This document shows, in pieces, positions 1 to 8,257 of a DNA stretch of 17,176 nt. Source of the DNA: Casimicrobiaceae bacterium (lineage in GTDB: Bacteria > Pseudomonadota > Gammaproteobacteria > Burkholderiales > Casimicrobiaceae); contig CATPAO010000013.1 in the NCBI GenBank assembly GCA_955652025.1, forward strand, positions 1 to 17,176, written 5' to 3'. Below the pieces are notes generated by a model that saw only the letters and a list, made by a program, of their open reading frames with translations, did not search any database and had not been told where the DNA came from. How positions within the stretch are numbered: position 1 is the first letter of the stretch; each line of letters opens with the position of its first letter. The position numbers were made by a program, and so were the translations under genes.

Positions 1-522
1 CCCGAAGGGCGCGCTGAACAGCTCATGCACCCAGCCCCCCAGGCCCTTGACCTTGATGCTGTAGAAAATCATGAGTCCGAATACGGACAGCGACAGCGCG
101 AACGTCGTGTTGACGTCGGCGGTCGGCACGCCGCGGAAATGCTCGACGTGGAACACGTGCTCGTAGATCCACGCCATGATGTCGACCGGCAGGAAATCCA
201 TCGCGTTCATCATCAGCACGAGCACGCCCGTGGTCAGCGCGATCGGCGCCACCATCTTGGACGAGCCGTTGTAGACGCCCTTCACCTGATCATTGACGAA
301 TTCGACGAGGAGCTCGACGAACGCCTGCGTCCGCGACGGGACGCCACTTGTCGACTTCCGGATAACAAGCCACAAGAAACCAAACGTGACCACACCGAGG
401 AACAGCGTCGTGAAGACCGTGTCCAGATGAATGGTCCAGAAATCGCCCTCGCGCACCGGCTGCGCGAGAAACGACAGGTGATGCTGGATGTAATCGGTGG
501 GAGACTCGTAGGAGGCCGCCAT
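1..522 (-). CDS. atpB: F1Fo ATP synthase subunit a, partial (C-terminal part outside the window)
   Basis: Subunit a forms the proton half-channels beside the c-ring in the membrane sector of ATP synthase. The 174 codons seen start at the ATG at 522 ([16 protein letters not shown]) and run off the left edge without a stop. The full protein is usually about 270-290 residues, so the channel helix with the essential arginine lies outside. Visible features are a first membrane segment at about residues 33-54, a second at about 91-111, the family-typical stretch [14 protein letters not shown] (132-145), and the start of a third segment at about 140-156. It lies 34 bases after atpI on the same strand, the normal order at the head of the atp operon. 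The ribosome binding site is weak. The assignment rests on the family-typical sequence and on context. Confidence 0.95.
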   Translation of the reverse strand, partial: MAASYESPTDYIQHHLSFLAQPVREGDFWTIHLDTVFTTLFLGVVTFGFLWLVIRKSTSGVPSRTQAFVELLVEFVNDQVKGVYNGSSKMVAPIALTTGVLVLMMNAMDFLPVDIMAWIYEHVFHVEHFRGVPTADVNTTFALSLSVFGLMIFYSIKVKGLGGWVHELFSAPFG

Positions 523-556
523 CAGGGGTCTCGTCTTCTAATCGGGTTACGGACAA

Positions 557-925
557 TCAGTCGCGAACGACCAATGCAATTCGAAACAACAGCACCGTGA
601 TCACAAAGGCGGCGAAAAACGCCGCCATCACGACATCCCGGTAGATGGCGAGAATCAGCCACAACTGCAGGACGATCACGAGGATCTTGCTTGCTTCGGC
701 CCGAAACAGCGCCACCAACGTTGCCCCGGCGCTCGCAGGCTTCGCCAGTCCGAGCACGAACGCGTAGACGACGCAGGCGGCAACATTCACCAGGCCGCCA
801 AGCGCCGCCGATAGTGCGCCGTGGATACCGGCCCAAGCCCCCGCGACGGCCGCGATCCCCAATGTGACGAGCGCCTGCCATTTCAGGACGCTGCGGATCG
901 GCTTGGTCGAAAGCGGCGGTTCCAT
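557..925 (-). CDS. atpI: ATP synthase protein I (AtpI)
   Basis: AtpI is a small membrane protein encoded ahead of the ATP synthase genes. It has been linked to c-ring assembly or ion supply and is usually not essential. The 122-residue product has four predicted membrane segments at about 16-34, 41-60, 79-95 and 99-118. A small-residue-rich stretch, GALSAALGGLVN, lies at the start of the second helix, as expected for the family. The start ATG at 925 has a GGAG ten bases upstream. atpB follows 34 bases downstream on the same strand, so the two are almost certainly cotranscribed. The sequence alone is poorly conserved in this family, so the name leans on topology, length and position. Confidence 0.85.
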   Translation of the reverse strand: MEPPLSTKPIRSVLKWQALVTLGIAAVAGAWAGIHGALSAALGGLVNVAACVVYAFVLGLAKPASAGATLVALFRAEASKILVIVLQLWLILAIYRDVVMAAFFAAFVITVLLFRIALVVRD

Positions 926-999
926 CTCCGCAAATCTCCGCGACGCGCGCCGGGCCGACAGTCAAGCAAACTTGCGGATTTTAACCGCTTTTTAGCTGC

Positions 1000-1022
1000 T
1001 GCCGCAACGAGATGTTGCGGCG
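1000..1022. other. Perfect 8-bp hairpin between the moaD-like gene and atpI
   Basis: GCCGCAAC (1001-1008) and GTTGCGGC (1014-1021) form a perfect stem with a 5-base loop. It lies in the 178-base spacer between the MoaD-like gene and atpI. No run of T follows on either strand, so it is not a standard intrinsic terminator. It may separate the upstream unit from the atp operon or act in the atp leader. Just downstream on the minus strand a weak promoter-like pair can be read (TTGCGG, 18 bases, TAAAAT), whose -35 lies inside the stem. Confidence 0.35.
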
Positions 1023-1103
1023 CAATGCAGCGGATCGCAGTCGATGACCGGGGCACCGAACGGCCGTTCGTGTTGGGCGCCACGACAGTTCTTCGACATC
1101 GAT

Positions 1104-1421
1104 TCAACCGCCGGAAAGCGCGGCCACGATCATCACCGACGCGCCTGCAGGCAACTGCGAGCGCAAGTTTCGCGTGAGCGTCGAATCGACGAACAACTTG
1201 ATATGCGGGCGCACTTGACCCTGCTCGTCGATCATCCTGAACCGAATGCCGGGATACGCGCCATCGAGCGCCGCCAGCACGCCGCCGAGCGTAGGCGGCA
1301 ATTCCGGCGCCAGCACCGGGACTGCCACTGCGACTTCCGCCGCGTCGGTATACGAGCGCAACGGCGATGGGATGCGCACTCGGACGACCGTGGCCGCCTC
1401 GCGGGAGGTCCGAGCCGACAT
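1104..1421 (-). CDS. MoaD/ThiS-family (beta-grasp) small sulfur-carrier-like protein
   Basis: The 105-residue product has the pattern of MoaD/ThiS proteins. An N-terminal strand VVRVRIPSPLR is followed by a helix (LGGVLAALDGAYPGIRFRM), the stretch IKLFVDSTLTRNL, and a C-terminal strand ending ASVMIVAALSGG. The final Gly-Gly is the residue pair that is adenylated and thiocarboxylated, or conjugated, in this fold. No E1-like activating enzyme, MoaE or thiazole gene is present in the window, so a role in molybdopterin or thiamine synthesis is not supported by context. The ATG at 1421 lies three bases after the stop of the interrupted small gene, which places it as the last gene of a unit headed by the Asp-box protein. 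A GGAAG sits about 9 bases before the start. The function is unknown. Confidence 0.8.
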   Translation of the reverse strand: MSARTSREAATVVRVRIPSPLRSYTDAAEVAVAVPVLAPELPPTLGGVLAALDGAYPGIRFRMIDEQGQVRPHIKLFVDSTLTRNLRSQLPAGASVMIVAALSGG

Positions 1422-1424
1422 CGA

Positions 1425-1814
1425 TCAGATCTTCCGTCGCCGCAAGCCCGCGTGACGCGCCGCGATATCCACCAGCATGGCGACGAACTCGACATCGGAA
1501 TGGGTCTTGAACCTGCATTCGATCCAATCGGAACGTCGCCGCCGCGGCATCATGCGCGGATCGTTACGTCATTGTCGCTGGAGAGTGGCTGGTACGCGAA
1601 CATCGATGAGGTCGGCCGCGTGCAGATGCGCGATCTCGCGTGCCCCGGCGCGCCATGCCAGCCGCACTTCGCGCCCAAACCGGGAGATCGCCTCGGCGAT
1701 CCCATGCACAAGTGCGAGCCGTGCGCGCAGTCGACTGGGCCCGTCGACGGCCGCGATATTCCATGCGAGCGAGTCCTCGCTCTTCGTCTCATCGTCGAAA
1801 GTGCGCTCCTCCAT
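1425..1814 (-). pseudogene. Small conserved-looking gene interrupted by an in-frame TGA
   Basis: One reading frame fills the space between its neighbours exactly. It starts at an ATG 7 bases after the Asp-box gene stop (1822) and ends at a TGA 3 bases before the MoaD-like start (1421). It contains one internal TGA at 1569-1571, after 81 codons. The first part begins MEERTFDDETKSEDSLAWN and ends ADLIDVRVPATLQRQ. After the TGA the same frame continues RNDPRMMPRRRRSDWIECRF and later HSDVEFVAMLVDIAARHAGL. No good ribosome binding site precedes the ATG pair just after the stop (1553 and 1550), so two separate genes look less likely than one interrupted gene of about 129 codons. The cause could be a point mutation (for example CGA to TGA), a sequencing error or readthrough. 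I do not recognise the family. Confidence 0.6.
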
Positions 1815-1821
1815 ATCCGCA

Positions 1822-2964
1822 TCAACCCGTTTCGACGGCGTAGATCTCGGGCAGATGCCGCGCCAGGCAGCGGAACGTCCGGCCCTCGTCGCGACTGCCC
1901 CAGACCTCGCCCGACGTCGTGCCGAGATAGAGTCCGGCCGGATCGCGCGAATCCGCGGTCATCGCCTGCCGCTTGACCGTCCACCACGCTTGCGCCTTGG
2001 GCAGTCCCTGGTCCTGCCGCTTCCACGACCGTCCGCCATCGCGCGATCGATACACGGCGGGACGTCCGCCGGGCGACGTGCGCGGCCACACGCTGGTGCT
2101 ATCCATCGGAAACACCCACAACGTGTCTGCGTCGCGCGGATGAACGACCAACGGAAGGCCGACGTAGCCGACCGTCTTCGGCATCGTGGCGCCGATCTCC
2201 TGCCATTGATCGTTGGGTCGGTCGATGCGAAAGATGCCGCAATGGTTTTGCTGATAGAGGCGATCGGGATGACCTGCGGCGAAACGCACGCAATGCGGAT
2301 CGTGGCCGAACTCGGGGTTCGGATCGGGCAGAAAGTCCGCGCGCACGCCTCTGTTAAGCGGCTTCCAATCGGCGCCGGTGTCGGTCGACTCGAAAACGCC
2401 GCCGCTGGAAATCGCGATATACAGGTGTTTCGGGTCGCGCGGATCGACGAGAATCGAATGCAGCTTGGGCCCGTCGGGCGTCCCGTCCTGATCGCCGCCA
2501 CACCACGCCTTGCGTTGCGGATGCGCGTTGAATCCTGTCACGCCCTCCCACGACGAGCCGCCGTCGACGGAGCGAAAAAGCCCTTGCGGCGACGTGCCCG
2601 CGTACCACGTGTTCGGTTCGGAGGCATGGCCCGGCGTGAGCCAGAACGTGTGATCGACGACGCGCCCGCTGCCCTCGGCGAACGCTGGGGGCCGCCGCGA
2701 CTCTTTCCACGTTTTGCCACCGTCTCCGGAACGGAAAATCGTCGGTCCGAGGTGTCCGGTACGGGCAGCGGCCAGCAACGTCCGCGGATCGCGCGGATCG
2801 ACGATTGCGTGGTGGACGATGTGCCCGTGAAAGAGCGGTCCGGAGAGCTTCCAACCATTTCGCGCCAAGTCGCTGATCAGTGTCCACAGCCCTTTCCGAG
2901 TGGAAATCAACATGCGAACACGCTTGGCGGCGGCAGAATGCGCGGGCTTTTTGGTGCGCGGCAT
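1822..2964 (-). CDS. Asp-box (BNR) repeat beta-propeller protein, sialidase/sortilin-like fold
   Basis: The 380-residue product has five Asp-box motifs of the form S-x-D-x-G-x-x-W/F: SGDGGKTW (79-86), SVDGGSSW (132-139), STDTGADW (193-200), SRDGGRSW (307-314) and SRDEGRTF (357-364). Strands such as LYIAISSGGVF and GLYLGTTSGEVW are also present. This is the layout of a beta-propeller like those of sialidases and VPS10/sortilin proteins. Such proteins are often labelled exo-alpha-sialidase, but I see no basis for claiming an enzyme. The N-terminus (MPRTKKPAHSAAAKRVRMLIST) is not a signal peptide, so it is probably cytoplasmic. The ATG at 2964 has a perfect AGGAGG 8-9 bases upstream (+ strand 2972-2977). 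It heads the unit that includes the interrupted gene and the MoaD-like gene, and it is transcribed divergently from the peroxiredoxin. Confidence 0.85.
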   Translation of the reverse strand: MPRTKKPAHSAAAKRVRMLISTRKGLWTLISDLARNGWKLSGPLFHGHIVHHAIVDPRDPRTLLAAARTGHLGPTIFRSGDGGKTWKESRRPPAFAEGSGRVVDHTFWLTPGHASEPNTWYAGTSPQGLFRSVDGGSSWEGVTGFNAHPQRKAWCGGDQDGTPDGPKLHSILVDPRDPKHLYIAISSGGVFESTDTGADWKPLNRGVRADFLPDPNPEFGHDPHCVRFAAGHPDRLYQQNHCGIFRIDRPNDQWQEIGATMPKTVGYVGLPLVVHPRDADTLWVFPMDSTSVWPRTSPGGRPAVYRSRDGGRSWKRQDQGLPKAQAWWTVKRQAMTADSRDPAGLYLGTTSGEVWGSRDEGRTFRCLARHLPEIYAVETG

Positions 2965-3155
2965 CGTGTCTTCCTCCTGTTACCGGGGATTGGCTCGGCG
3001 GATCGCGCCGGAGACGAAGGACGAAAGCTACGCCGCGCGCGTCATCCTCGCAACCATGGTTGACGTCAGGGTTGAATTTCACGGCGGTCGCTGCGATCCT
3101 TAAGGGCCCGCCAGCCAAGTCGACTGCCGGCGATTCCATCCCACGAACATACCGC

Positions 3156-3161
3156 AAGGAG
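3156..3161 (+). promoter_or_regulatory. Ribosome binding site of the peroxiredoxin gene
   Basis: AAGGAG lies seven bases before the ATG at 3169 and fixes that start. The divergent spacer 2965-3168 contains TTGAAT at 3071-3076 as a possible -35, but no convincing -10 follows. Confidence 0.7.
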
Positions 3162-3168
3162 TTTTGCC

Positions 3169-3675
3169 ATGACCATCAAGGTCGGCGACAAGCTACCCGC
3201 CGGAACGCTGCAGGAATTCTTCGAGGTTGAAAAAGATGGCTGCGCGATCGGGCCCAATCCGATCAAGGTCGACGACCTGACGAAGGGACGCAAGGTCGTG
3301 ATCTTCGGCCTGCCCGGCGCGTTCACGCCCACTTGCTCGGCGAAGCACGTGCCGAGCTATGTTGCGAACTACGAGAAGCTCAAGGCCAAAGGTGTCGACA
3401 CCATCGCGTGCATGTCGGTCAACGACGCGTTCGTCATGGGTGCATGGGGACGCGACCAGAAGACCGGCGACAAGGTCCGGATGCTTGCCGATGGCTCGGC
3501 AGACTACACGAAGGCGCTCGGGCTGGAGCTCGACCTCAGCGCGCGCGGTCTCGGCCTACGCTGCCAGCGGTTTTCGATGCTGGTCGACGATGGAGTGGTG
3601 AAGACGCTGAACATCGAAGGGCCCGGAAAGTTTGAGGTGTCGGACGCCGAAACGATGTTAAAGCAACTGGCTTAG
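3169..3675 (+). CDS. Prx5-type peroxiredoxin (AhpC/TSA family)
   Basis: This is a thiol peroxidase that reduces hydrogen peroxide and organic hydroperoxides. In this subfamily the electrons usually come from glutaredoxin or thioredoxin. The 168-residue product carries the active-site motif PGAFTPTCS (49-57) with the peroxidatic Cys56. The conserved C-M-S-V-N-D segment (81-86), FVMGAWGRDQ (88-97) and the Arg pair R131/R134 before FSMLVDDGVVK are also present. Homologues I recall usually have Ser where Cys132 stands; a resolving role for this extra cysteine is possible but unproven. There is no signal peptide, so it is cytoplasmic. It is the only plus-strand housekeeping gene between dnaA and atpB, and it sits alone between the parB 3' end and the divergent Asp-box unit. 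Confidence 0.93.
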   Translation: MTIKVGDKLPAGTLQEFFEVEKDGCAIGPNPIKVDDLTKGRKVVIFGLPGAFTPTCSAKHVPSYVANYEKLKAKGVDTIACMSVNDAFVMGAWGRDQKTGDKVRMLADGSADYTKALGLELDLSARGLGLRCQRFSMLVDDGVVKTLNIEGPGKFEVSDAETMLKQLA

Positions 3676-3722
3676 TTAGCAGGCGAGATCGGGGACAGCG
3701 GCCCCGGTGGCGCGAGCCTGCA

Positions 3723-3771
3723 AGCGGTTCAAAAGGGCGCGGAACAAGGACCGCCGCGCCCCTTAACCGCT
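3723..3771. terminator. Long hairpin between convergent prx and parB ends
   Basis: AGCGGTT (3723-3729) pairs with AACCGCT (3765-3771). AGGGCGCGG (3734-3742) pairs with CCGCGCCCCT (3754-3763) with one bulged C, leaving an 11-base loop. There is a small asymmetric internal loop and no T-run on the plus-strand side. Its place between two convergent genes suggests a shared terminator or mRNA 3'-end stabiliser. Confidence 0.55.
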
Positions 3772-3832
3772 CACAGCCTCGCCGTTAGCTTCGTCGCGTC
3801 CTGGCTGCGGACATCCACCCCTTCAGCGTTAC

Positions 3833-4699
3833 TCACGCATCTTTCACACCGAGGCGTTCCACGATCCCGTCAAGCTGCTCCAACGTCGAATAGCGGATGA
3901 CGACGCGCCCGGCGCCCTTGCGACCGGGCTCGATGTGGACGACGGCGCCCAGTTTCTCGGCGAGTGCGTTTTCGAGCCGCGCCGTGTCGGCGTCGTAGCC
4001 GGGTTTGGGCCGGCGACCGGCACGCTTGGCCGGCGTCAGAAGACTTTCCACCAAGCGCTCGGTTTCGCGTACCGACAGCTTGCCGTTGACCACGCGCGTC
4101 GACGCAGCCGCCTGCTGCGGGGCCGGAAGCGCGAGCAGCGCGCGCGCATGCCCCATTTCGAGTGCACCGGACAACAAATATTCCTGCACGGGCTTCGCCA
4201 GCGCATTGAGGCGCAACAGATTCGACACCGCGCTTCGCGAGCGTCCGACTGCTTTGGCGGCCGCTTCGTGCGTCAGTCCGAATTCGTCGATCAATCGCGC
4301 GAGGCCCTGTGCCTCTTCGAGCGGATTCAGATCCTCGCGCTGGATGTTCTCGACCAGCGCGAGCGCAAGCGCGGCGTTGTCGGGCACTGCGCGGACCAGC
4401 GCCGGAATTTCGACGAGACCCGCTTGCGCTGCCGCGCGCCAGCGCCGCTCACCCGCGATGATCTCGAAACGCCCGCCGTCGATCGGGCGCACCAGGATCG
4501 GCTGCATGACGCCTTGCGCGCGAATCGAGTCGGCCAACTCGGCGAGCGACGTGGCGTCCATCCGCGTTCGCGGCTGGTACTTGCCGACACGGATGCGGTC
4601 GATGGCGAGCATCCGCAGCGCTTCGCCTTCCGCCGGCGCGTCGTCGTCGCCCGCGAGCAGCGCGTCGAGCCCGCGGCCGAGTCCTTTCGGTCGAATCAT
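3833..4699 (-). CDS. parB: Chromosome-partitioning protein ParB (parS-binding CTPase clamp)
   Basis: ParB binds parS, loads as a CTP-dependent DNA clamp around the origin, and stimulates the ParA ATPase to segregate origins. The 288-residue product starts MIRPKGLGRGLDALLAG, the typical ParA-contacting N-terminus. It then has the YQPRTRMD segment (41-48) and the GERRWRA nucleotide-binding box (83-89). ENIQREDLNPLEEA follows at 117-130, then the helix-turn-helix region around LTHEAAAKAVGRSRSAVSNLLRL (142-164). The C-terminal dimerisation part spans about 235-288. The ATG at 4699 overlaps the parA stop as ATGA, which chooses this start over the longer open frame extending upstream through parA. 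Two parS-like sites lie about 3.5-4 kb away, upstream of mnmG. Confidence 0.97.
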   Translation of the reverse strand: MIRPKGLGRGLDALLAGDDDAPAEGEALRMLAIDRIRVGKYQPRTRMDATSLAELADSIRAQGVMQPILVRPIDGGRFEIIAGERRWRAAAQAGLVEIPALVRAVPDNAALALALVENIQREDLNPLEEAQGLARLIDEFGLTHEAAAKAVGRSRSAVSNLLRLNALAKPVQEYLLSGALEMGHARALLALPAPQQAAASTRVVNGKLSVRETERLVESLLTPAKRAGRRPKPGYDADTARLENALAEKLGAVVHIEPGRKGAGRVVIRYSTLEQLDGIVERLGVKDA

Positions 4700-5577
4700 T
4701 GCGGCCCCTCCACTTGCGCACCGTGCGGCGCCTCGGGCGCCGCCGCGGCCGCGTCGCGCGCATGCGCTTCGATGCTGCGCGCTTCCATTCGCCGCATCAT
4801 CTCGCCGGCGAGCGCGAGATACGCGAGGGCACCCTTCGACTTCTGCTCGAGCTTCAGCACCGGCAATCCGTGCGATGGCGCTTCCGCGAGTCGCACGTTG
4901 CGTGGAATCACCGTCCGGTAGACCTTGTCGCCGAAATGCTTTTCGAGTTCCGCTGCGACATGGAGCGCGAGCGTGTTGCGCGGATCGTACATCGTGCGCA
5001 GCAACCCCTCGATCTCGAGCCTGGGATTCAAATGCGCGCGCACTTTGCGGATTGTCTGCACGAGATCCGACAGTCCCTCGAGCGCGTAATACTCGCACTG
5101 CATCGGGATCAACACCGAATCGGCCGCGCAGAGGCCGTTCAGCGTCAGCAGCGACAACGATGGCGGACAATCGAGCAGGATGAAGTCGTATTCGCCCGAC
5201 ACTTCGTCGATCGCCGCGCGCATCTGTTGCAGCGCCTCGGCCAGCGCGTCTTTGAGTCGCATCTCGCGTTCCGGGAGCTCGACCAGCTCGACCTCCGCGC
5301 CGGCGAGCTCTCTGTTCGCCGGCACGAGATCGTAGTCGCCCGATGGCGAGCGCGTTCGCACGTCGGCGATTTTGCATTCGCCCAACAGCACCTGATAGAC
5401 GGTTTCTTTTCGCGCGCGCTTGTCGACGCCCGAGCCGGTGGTCGCGTTGCCTTGGGGATCGAGATCGACAACCAGCACACGTTTCTTCATCGCGCTCAAA
5501 CTCGCCGCCAAGTTGACCGACGTAGTCGTCTTGCCAACGCCGCCCTTTTGATTCGCGACGGCGATGATGCGCATCAT
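4696..5577 (-). CDS. parA: Chromosome-partitioning ATPase ParA (Soj type)
   Basis: ParA is a nucleoid-bound ATPase that moves ParB-parS complexes. The 293-residue product has the deviant Walker A motif KGGVGKTT (11-18) with the signature lysine, the A' motif DLDPQ (38-42) and Walker B FILLDCPP (132-139). The length and N-terminus ([11 protein letters not shown]) match the chromosomal ParA/Soj class with no N-terminal DNA-binding extension. The C-terminal tail after about residue 270 is Ala-rich. The first ATG (5577) overlaps the rsmG stop as ATGA, and a second ATG follows directly at 5574. Its end overlaps the parB start. This tight chain indicates translational coupling and a fixed ParA:ParB ratio. 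Confidence 0.97.
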   Translation of the reverse strand: MMRIIAVANQKGGVGKTTTSVNLAASLSAMKKRVLVVDLDPQGNATTGSGVDKRARKETVYQVLLGECKIADVRTRSPSGDYDLVPANRELAGAEVELVELPEREMRLKDALAEALQQMRAAIDEVSGEYDFILLDCPPSLSLLTLNGLCAADSVLIPMQCEYYALEGLSDLVQTIRKVRAHLNPRLEIEGLLRTMYDPRNTLALHVAAELEKHFGDKVYRTVIPRNVRLAEAPSHGLPVLKLEQKSKGALAYLALAGEMMRRMEARSIEAHARDAAAAAPEAPHGAQVEGPQ

Positions 5578-6242
5578 GCCGGCATCGCGCGTGGCCGCAT
5601 TACGATCAAATGCCGTTCGGCCTCGAGTCCGGGCACGCGCAACTTCGGTGCCGCGACGACTTCGATCGACGGTGGCAGCGCGGCGAGCTCCTCGGCCGGA
5701 TACGCGCCCTTCATCGCATAGAGCGCGCCCGCCGGCGTCAGATGGCATGCCGACGATTGCGCGAACGTGCTCAAATCGGAAAACGCGCGCGCGATGACAA
5801 CGTCGAATTGCGGTTCGTCGTGGAGGTCCTCGACGCGCGTCGCGACGGCGCGCACGTTCAGCAACCCGAGCTCGATCACGGCTTGGGTCAGGAACGTCGA
5901 CTTCTTGCCATTCGAATCGACGAGAACGACCTGCCATGGCGGACGCGCGATCGCGAGCGGAATGCCCGGCACCCCGCCGCCGGCGCCGACGTCGAGCAGT
6001 CGCAGTCCGGCGCGCTGCGGCAGATGCGGCAACACAGAAAGCGCATCGAGCACGTGATGCGTCACCATCCGCGCCGGCTCGCGGATCGCGGTCAAGTTGT
6101 AGGTGCGGTTCCATTTCGCGAGCAGCACGACATACGCGTCGAGCTTCGCGCACGCCGCGTCGGAAAGCGATAGGCCAAGCGACCGAAGACCCGTCGCGAC
6201 GTCGATTCCCGGTGTCGCCAATGACGCGATCGCACCGGTCAT
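5574..6242 (-). CDS. rsmG: 16S rRNA (guanine-527-N7)-methyltransferase RsmG
   Basis: RsmG (GidB) uses S-adenosylmethionine to methylate G527 of 16S rRNA; its loss gives low-level streptomycin resistance in several bacteria. The 222-residue product has the typical [11 protein letters not shown] segment (43-53) and [15 protein letters not shown] (60-74). The SAM-binding loop is [17 protein letters not shown] (82-98), followed by [12 protein letters not shown] (107-118) and an arginine-containing ARAFSDL (151-157). The length is close to the usual 205-220. The start ATG at 6242 overlaps the mnmG stop as ATGA, and the stop overlaps the parA start, so the gene is held within the mnmG-rsmG-parA-parB operon. 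Confidence 0.96.
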   Translation of the reverse strand: MTGAIASLATPGIDVATGLRSLGLSLSDAACAKLDAYVVLLAKWNRTYNLTAIREPARMVTHHVLDALSVLPHLPQRAGLRLLDVGAGGGVPGIPLAIARPPWQVVLVDSNGKKSTFLTQAVIELGLLNVRAVATRVEDLHDEPQFDVVIARAFSDLSTFAQSSACHLTPAGALYAMKGAYPAEELAALPPSIEVVAAPKLRVPGLEAERHLIVMRPRAMPA

Positions 6243-8155
6243 GCCGACCGCACTTCCGCGTTATCGCGCGCGGCCACGCCGCGCTTCAGATGCACGAGCA
6301 GCAGAGAAATCGCCGCCGGCGTCACTCCGGAAATCCGCGCCGCCTGCCCGAGCGTTTCCGGCCGCGCGGCGGCGAGCTTTTGTTTCACTTCGATCGAGAG
6401 CCCGCGCACGCCGCCGTAGTCGAGATCACTCGGGAGCTTCGCGTCTTCCTGCGCCTGCTGCCGCGCGATTTCCACCTGTTGCCGATCGATGTAGCCAGCG
6501 TACTTGGTCGCGATCTCGACCTGTTCGGCGACCACGGGATCGGAAACCGCCGCGCCCGCGCCGGGCAAAGACATCAGCGACGGATACGTGATCCCCGGAC
6601 GGCGTAACAAATCGGCCAGCGCATATTCGCGCTCGATCGGCGCGCCCAACACGCGCACCGCGTCGTGCGTCGCGACGACCGCGGGATTGACGTACGTCGA
6701 CCTCATCCGCTCGAGCTCGCTTGCAATCGCGTCGCGTTTTCTTGCGTACGCGTCCCAACGCGCGTCGTCGACCACGCCGAGTCGCCGTCCATGCTCGGTC
6801 AGGCGCAGGTCGGCGTTGTCCTCTCGCAGTTGCAACCGGTATTCGGCGCGCGACGTGAACATCCGATACGGCTCCGATACGCCACGCGTAATCAGGTCGT
6901 CGACGAGCACGCCCAGATAGGCCTCGTCGCGCCGCGGGCACCAGCCGTCTTCGCCGGCGACAAAACGGCCGGCGTTGATGCCGGCCAGAATGCCTTGTGC
7001 CGCAGCCTCTTCGTAGCCGGTCGTGCCGTTGATCTGCCCGGCGAAAAATAGTCCCGCGATGGCTTTCGTTTCGAGCGTCGCCTTGAGCGCGCGCGGATCG
7101 AAATAGTCGTACTCGATCGAATAGCCCGGGCGCACGATGTCCGCGCGCTCGCAGCCTCGCATCGATCGCACCAGCGCGAGTTGGACGTCGAACGGTAACG
7201 ACGTGGAAATTCCGTTCGGATAAATTTCCTGCGTCGAGAGGCCCTCCGGTTCGAGAAAAATCTGATGGCTGTCGCGTTCCGCAAAGCGCACGACCTTGTC
7301 TTCGATCGAAGGGCAATAGCGCGGACCGATGCCTTTGATTACACCGGTGAACAGCGGCGATCGATCGAGACCGGCACGGATGATTTCGTGCGTGCGCGCG
7401 TTCGTGCGCGTGATCCAGCAGGGAAGCTGGCGCGGATGCATGTCGCGCGAACCTTGAAACGAGAACACCGGCACGGGTTCGTCGCCGGGCTGGATGTCGA
7501 GCGCCGCAAAATCGATCGTGCGCCCGTCGAGACGCGGCGGCGTGCCGGTCTTCAATCGCCCAACGGGAAGCGCTAGCTCACGAAGCTTTGCGGCAAGATG
7601 CTTGGCGGGCGGGTCGCCCGCGCGTCCCGCTTCGTAATTCTGCAGCCCGACGTGAATCAGGCCCGATAGAAACGTGCCGGTTGTCAACACGACGGCGTCG
7701 GCCTCGAAGGCGAGACCGATTTGCGTCACGACACCGGTGACGCGCAGTGCGCCGCCGACGTCCTCGATCATCAGGTCGTCGACCGGTTGCTGGAACAATC
7801 GCAGATTAGTCTGTGTTTCCAGCCGCCGCCTGATTGCTTGTCGGTAAAGCACGCGATCCGCTTGCGCGCGCGTTGCGCGTACGGCGGGGCCTTTGCTGGA
7901 ATTGAGGATGCGGAATTGGATGCCGGCGTCATCGGTGGCGAGCGCCATCGCACCCCCGAGCGCATCGACCTCCTTGACCAAATGACCTTTGCCGATGCCG
8001 CCGATCGAGGGGTTGCAGGACATTTGTCCCAGTGTTTCGATGTTGTGGGTCAAAAGCAGCGTCTTGCTCCCCATTCGGGCGCTCGCAAGCGCCGCCTCAG
8101 TGCCGGCGTGGCCGCCTCCGACGACTATCACATCGAATACATTATTTAAGCTCAT
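6239..8155 (-). CDS. mnmG: tRNA uridine-5-carboxymethylaminomethyl modification protein MnmG (GidA)
   Basis: MnmG is the FAD-dependent partner of MnmE. The complex installs the carboxymethylaminomethyl group on U34 of tRNAs reading split codon boxes. The 638-residue product starts [20 protein letters not shown]. It shows the FAD dinucleotide-binding loop GGGHAG (13-18), the family signatures [22 protein letters not shown] (47-68) and [13 protein letters not shown], and a C-terminal helical region around [14 protein letters not shown] used to bind MnmE and tRNA. The length is normal for the family. No clear ribosome binding site precedes the ATG at 8155. The upstream spacer holds parS site 1 about 100 bases away. 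It is the first gene of the mnmG-rsmG-parA-parB operon, and its partner mnmE lies in the same window at 12753-14144. Confidence 0.97.
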   Translation of the reverse strand: MSLNNVFDVIVVGGGHAGTEAALASARMGSKTLLLTHNIETLGQMSCNPSIGGIGKGHLVKEVDALGGAMALATDDAGIQFRILNSSKGPAVRATRAQADRVLYRQAIRRRLETQTNLRLFQQPVDDLMIEDVGGALRVTGVVTQIGLAFEADAVVLTTGTFLSGLIHVGLQNYEAGRAGDPPAKHLAAKLRELALPVGRLKTGTPPRLDGRTIDFAALDIQPGDEPVPVFSFQGSRDMHPRQLPCWITRTNARTHEIIRAGLDRSPLFTGVIKGIGPRYCPSIEDKVVRFAERDSHQIFLEPEGLSTQEIYPNGISTSLPFDVQLALVRSMRGCERADIVRPGYSIEYDYFDPRALKATLETKAIAGLFFAGQINGTTGYEEAAAQGILAGINAGRFVAGEDGWCPRRDEAYLGVLVDDLITRGVSEPYRMFTSRAEYRLQLREDNADLRLTEHGRRLGVVDDARWDAYARKRDAIASELERMRSTYVNPAVVATHDAVRVLGAPIEREYALADLLRRPGITYPSLMSLPGAGAAVSDPVVAEQVEIATKYAGYIDRQQVEIARQQAQEDAKLPSDLDYGGVRGLSIEVKQKLAAARPETLGQAARISGVTPAAISLLLVHLKRGVAARDNAEVRSA

Positions 8156-8257
8156 GAGTGTTAAGGGATTTAATTGCTTAAAGACGTGGCGTCCGCGGCC
8201 ATTCGACGAATTGAATTCTACGCCATGCGAGCGATCGTCGGGAAGCGCTTCATTTTT

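Noticed and set aside
1822..2964. Calling the Asp-box protein an exo-alpha-sialidase.
   Set aside because: Asp-boxes mark only the fold; there is no signal peptide and I cannot see a sialidase arginine triad.
883..3063. Many long plus-strand and alternate-frame open frames across the minus-strand genes, for example 1477-3063 and 1044-1976.
   Set aside because: They are Arg/Ala-rich shadows produced by high GC content, with no motifs, and lie opposite genes with clear domains.
3833..5377. A 514-codon open frame suggesting an N-terminally extended ParB.
   Set aside because: The extension runs through parA in another phase and is low-complexity; the ParB N-terminus MIRPKGLGRG and the ATGA overlap fix the start at 4699.
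4696..6153. A 485-codon open frame suggesting an extended ParA.
   Set aside because: The extra part overlaps rsmG in another phase and is Arg-rich; the normal [17 protein letters not shown] start is at the ATGA overlap at 5577.
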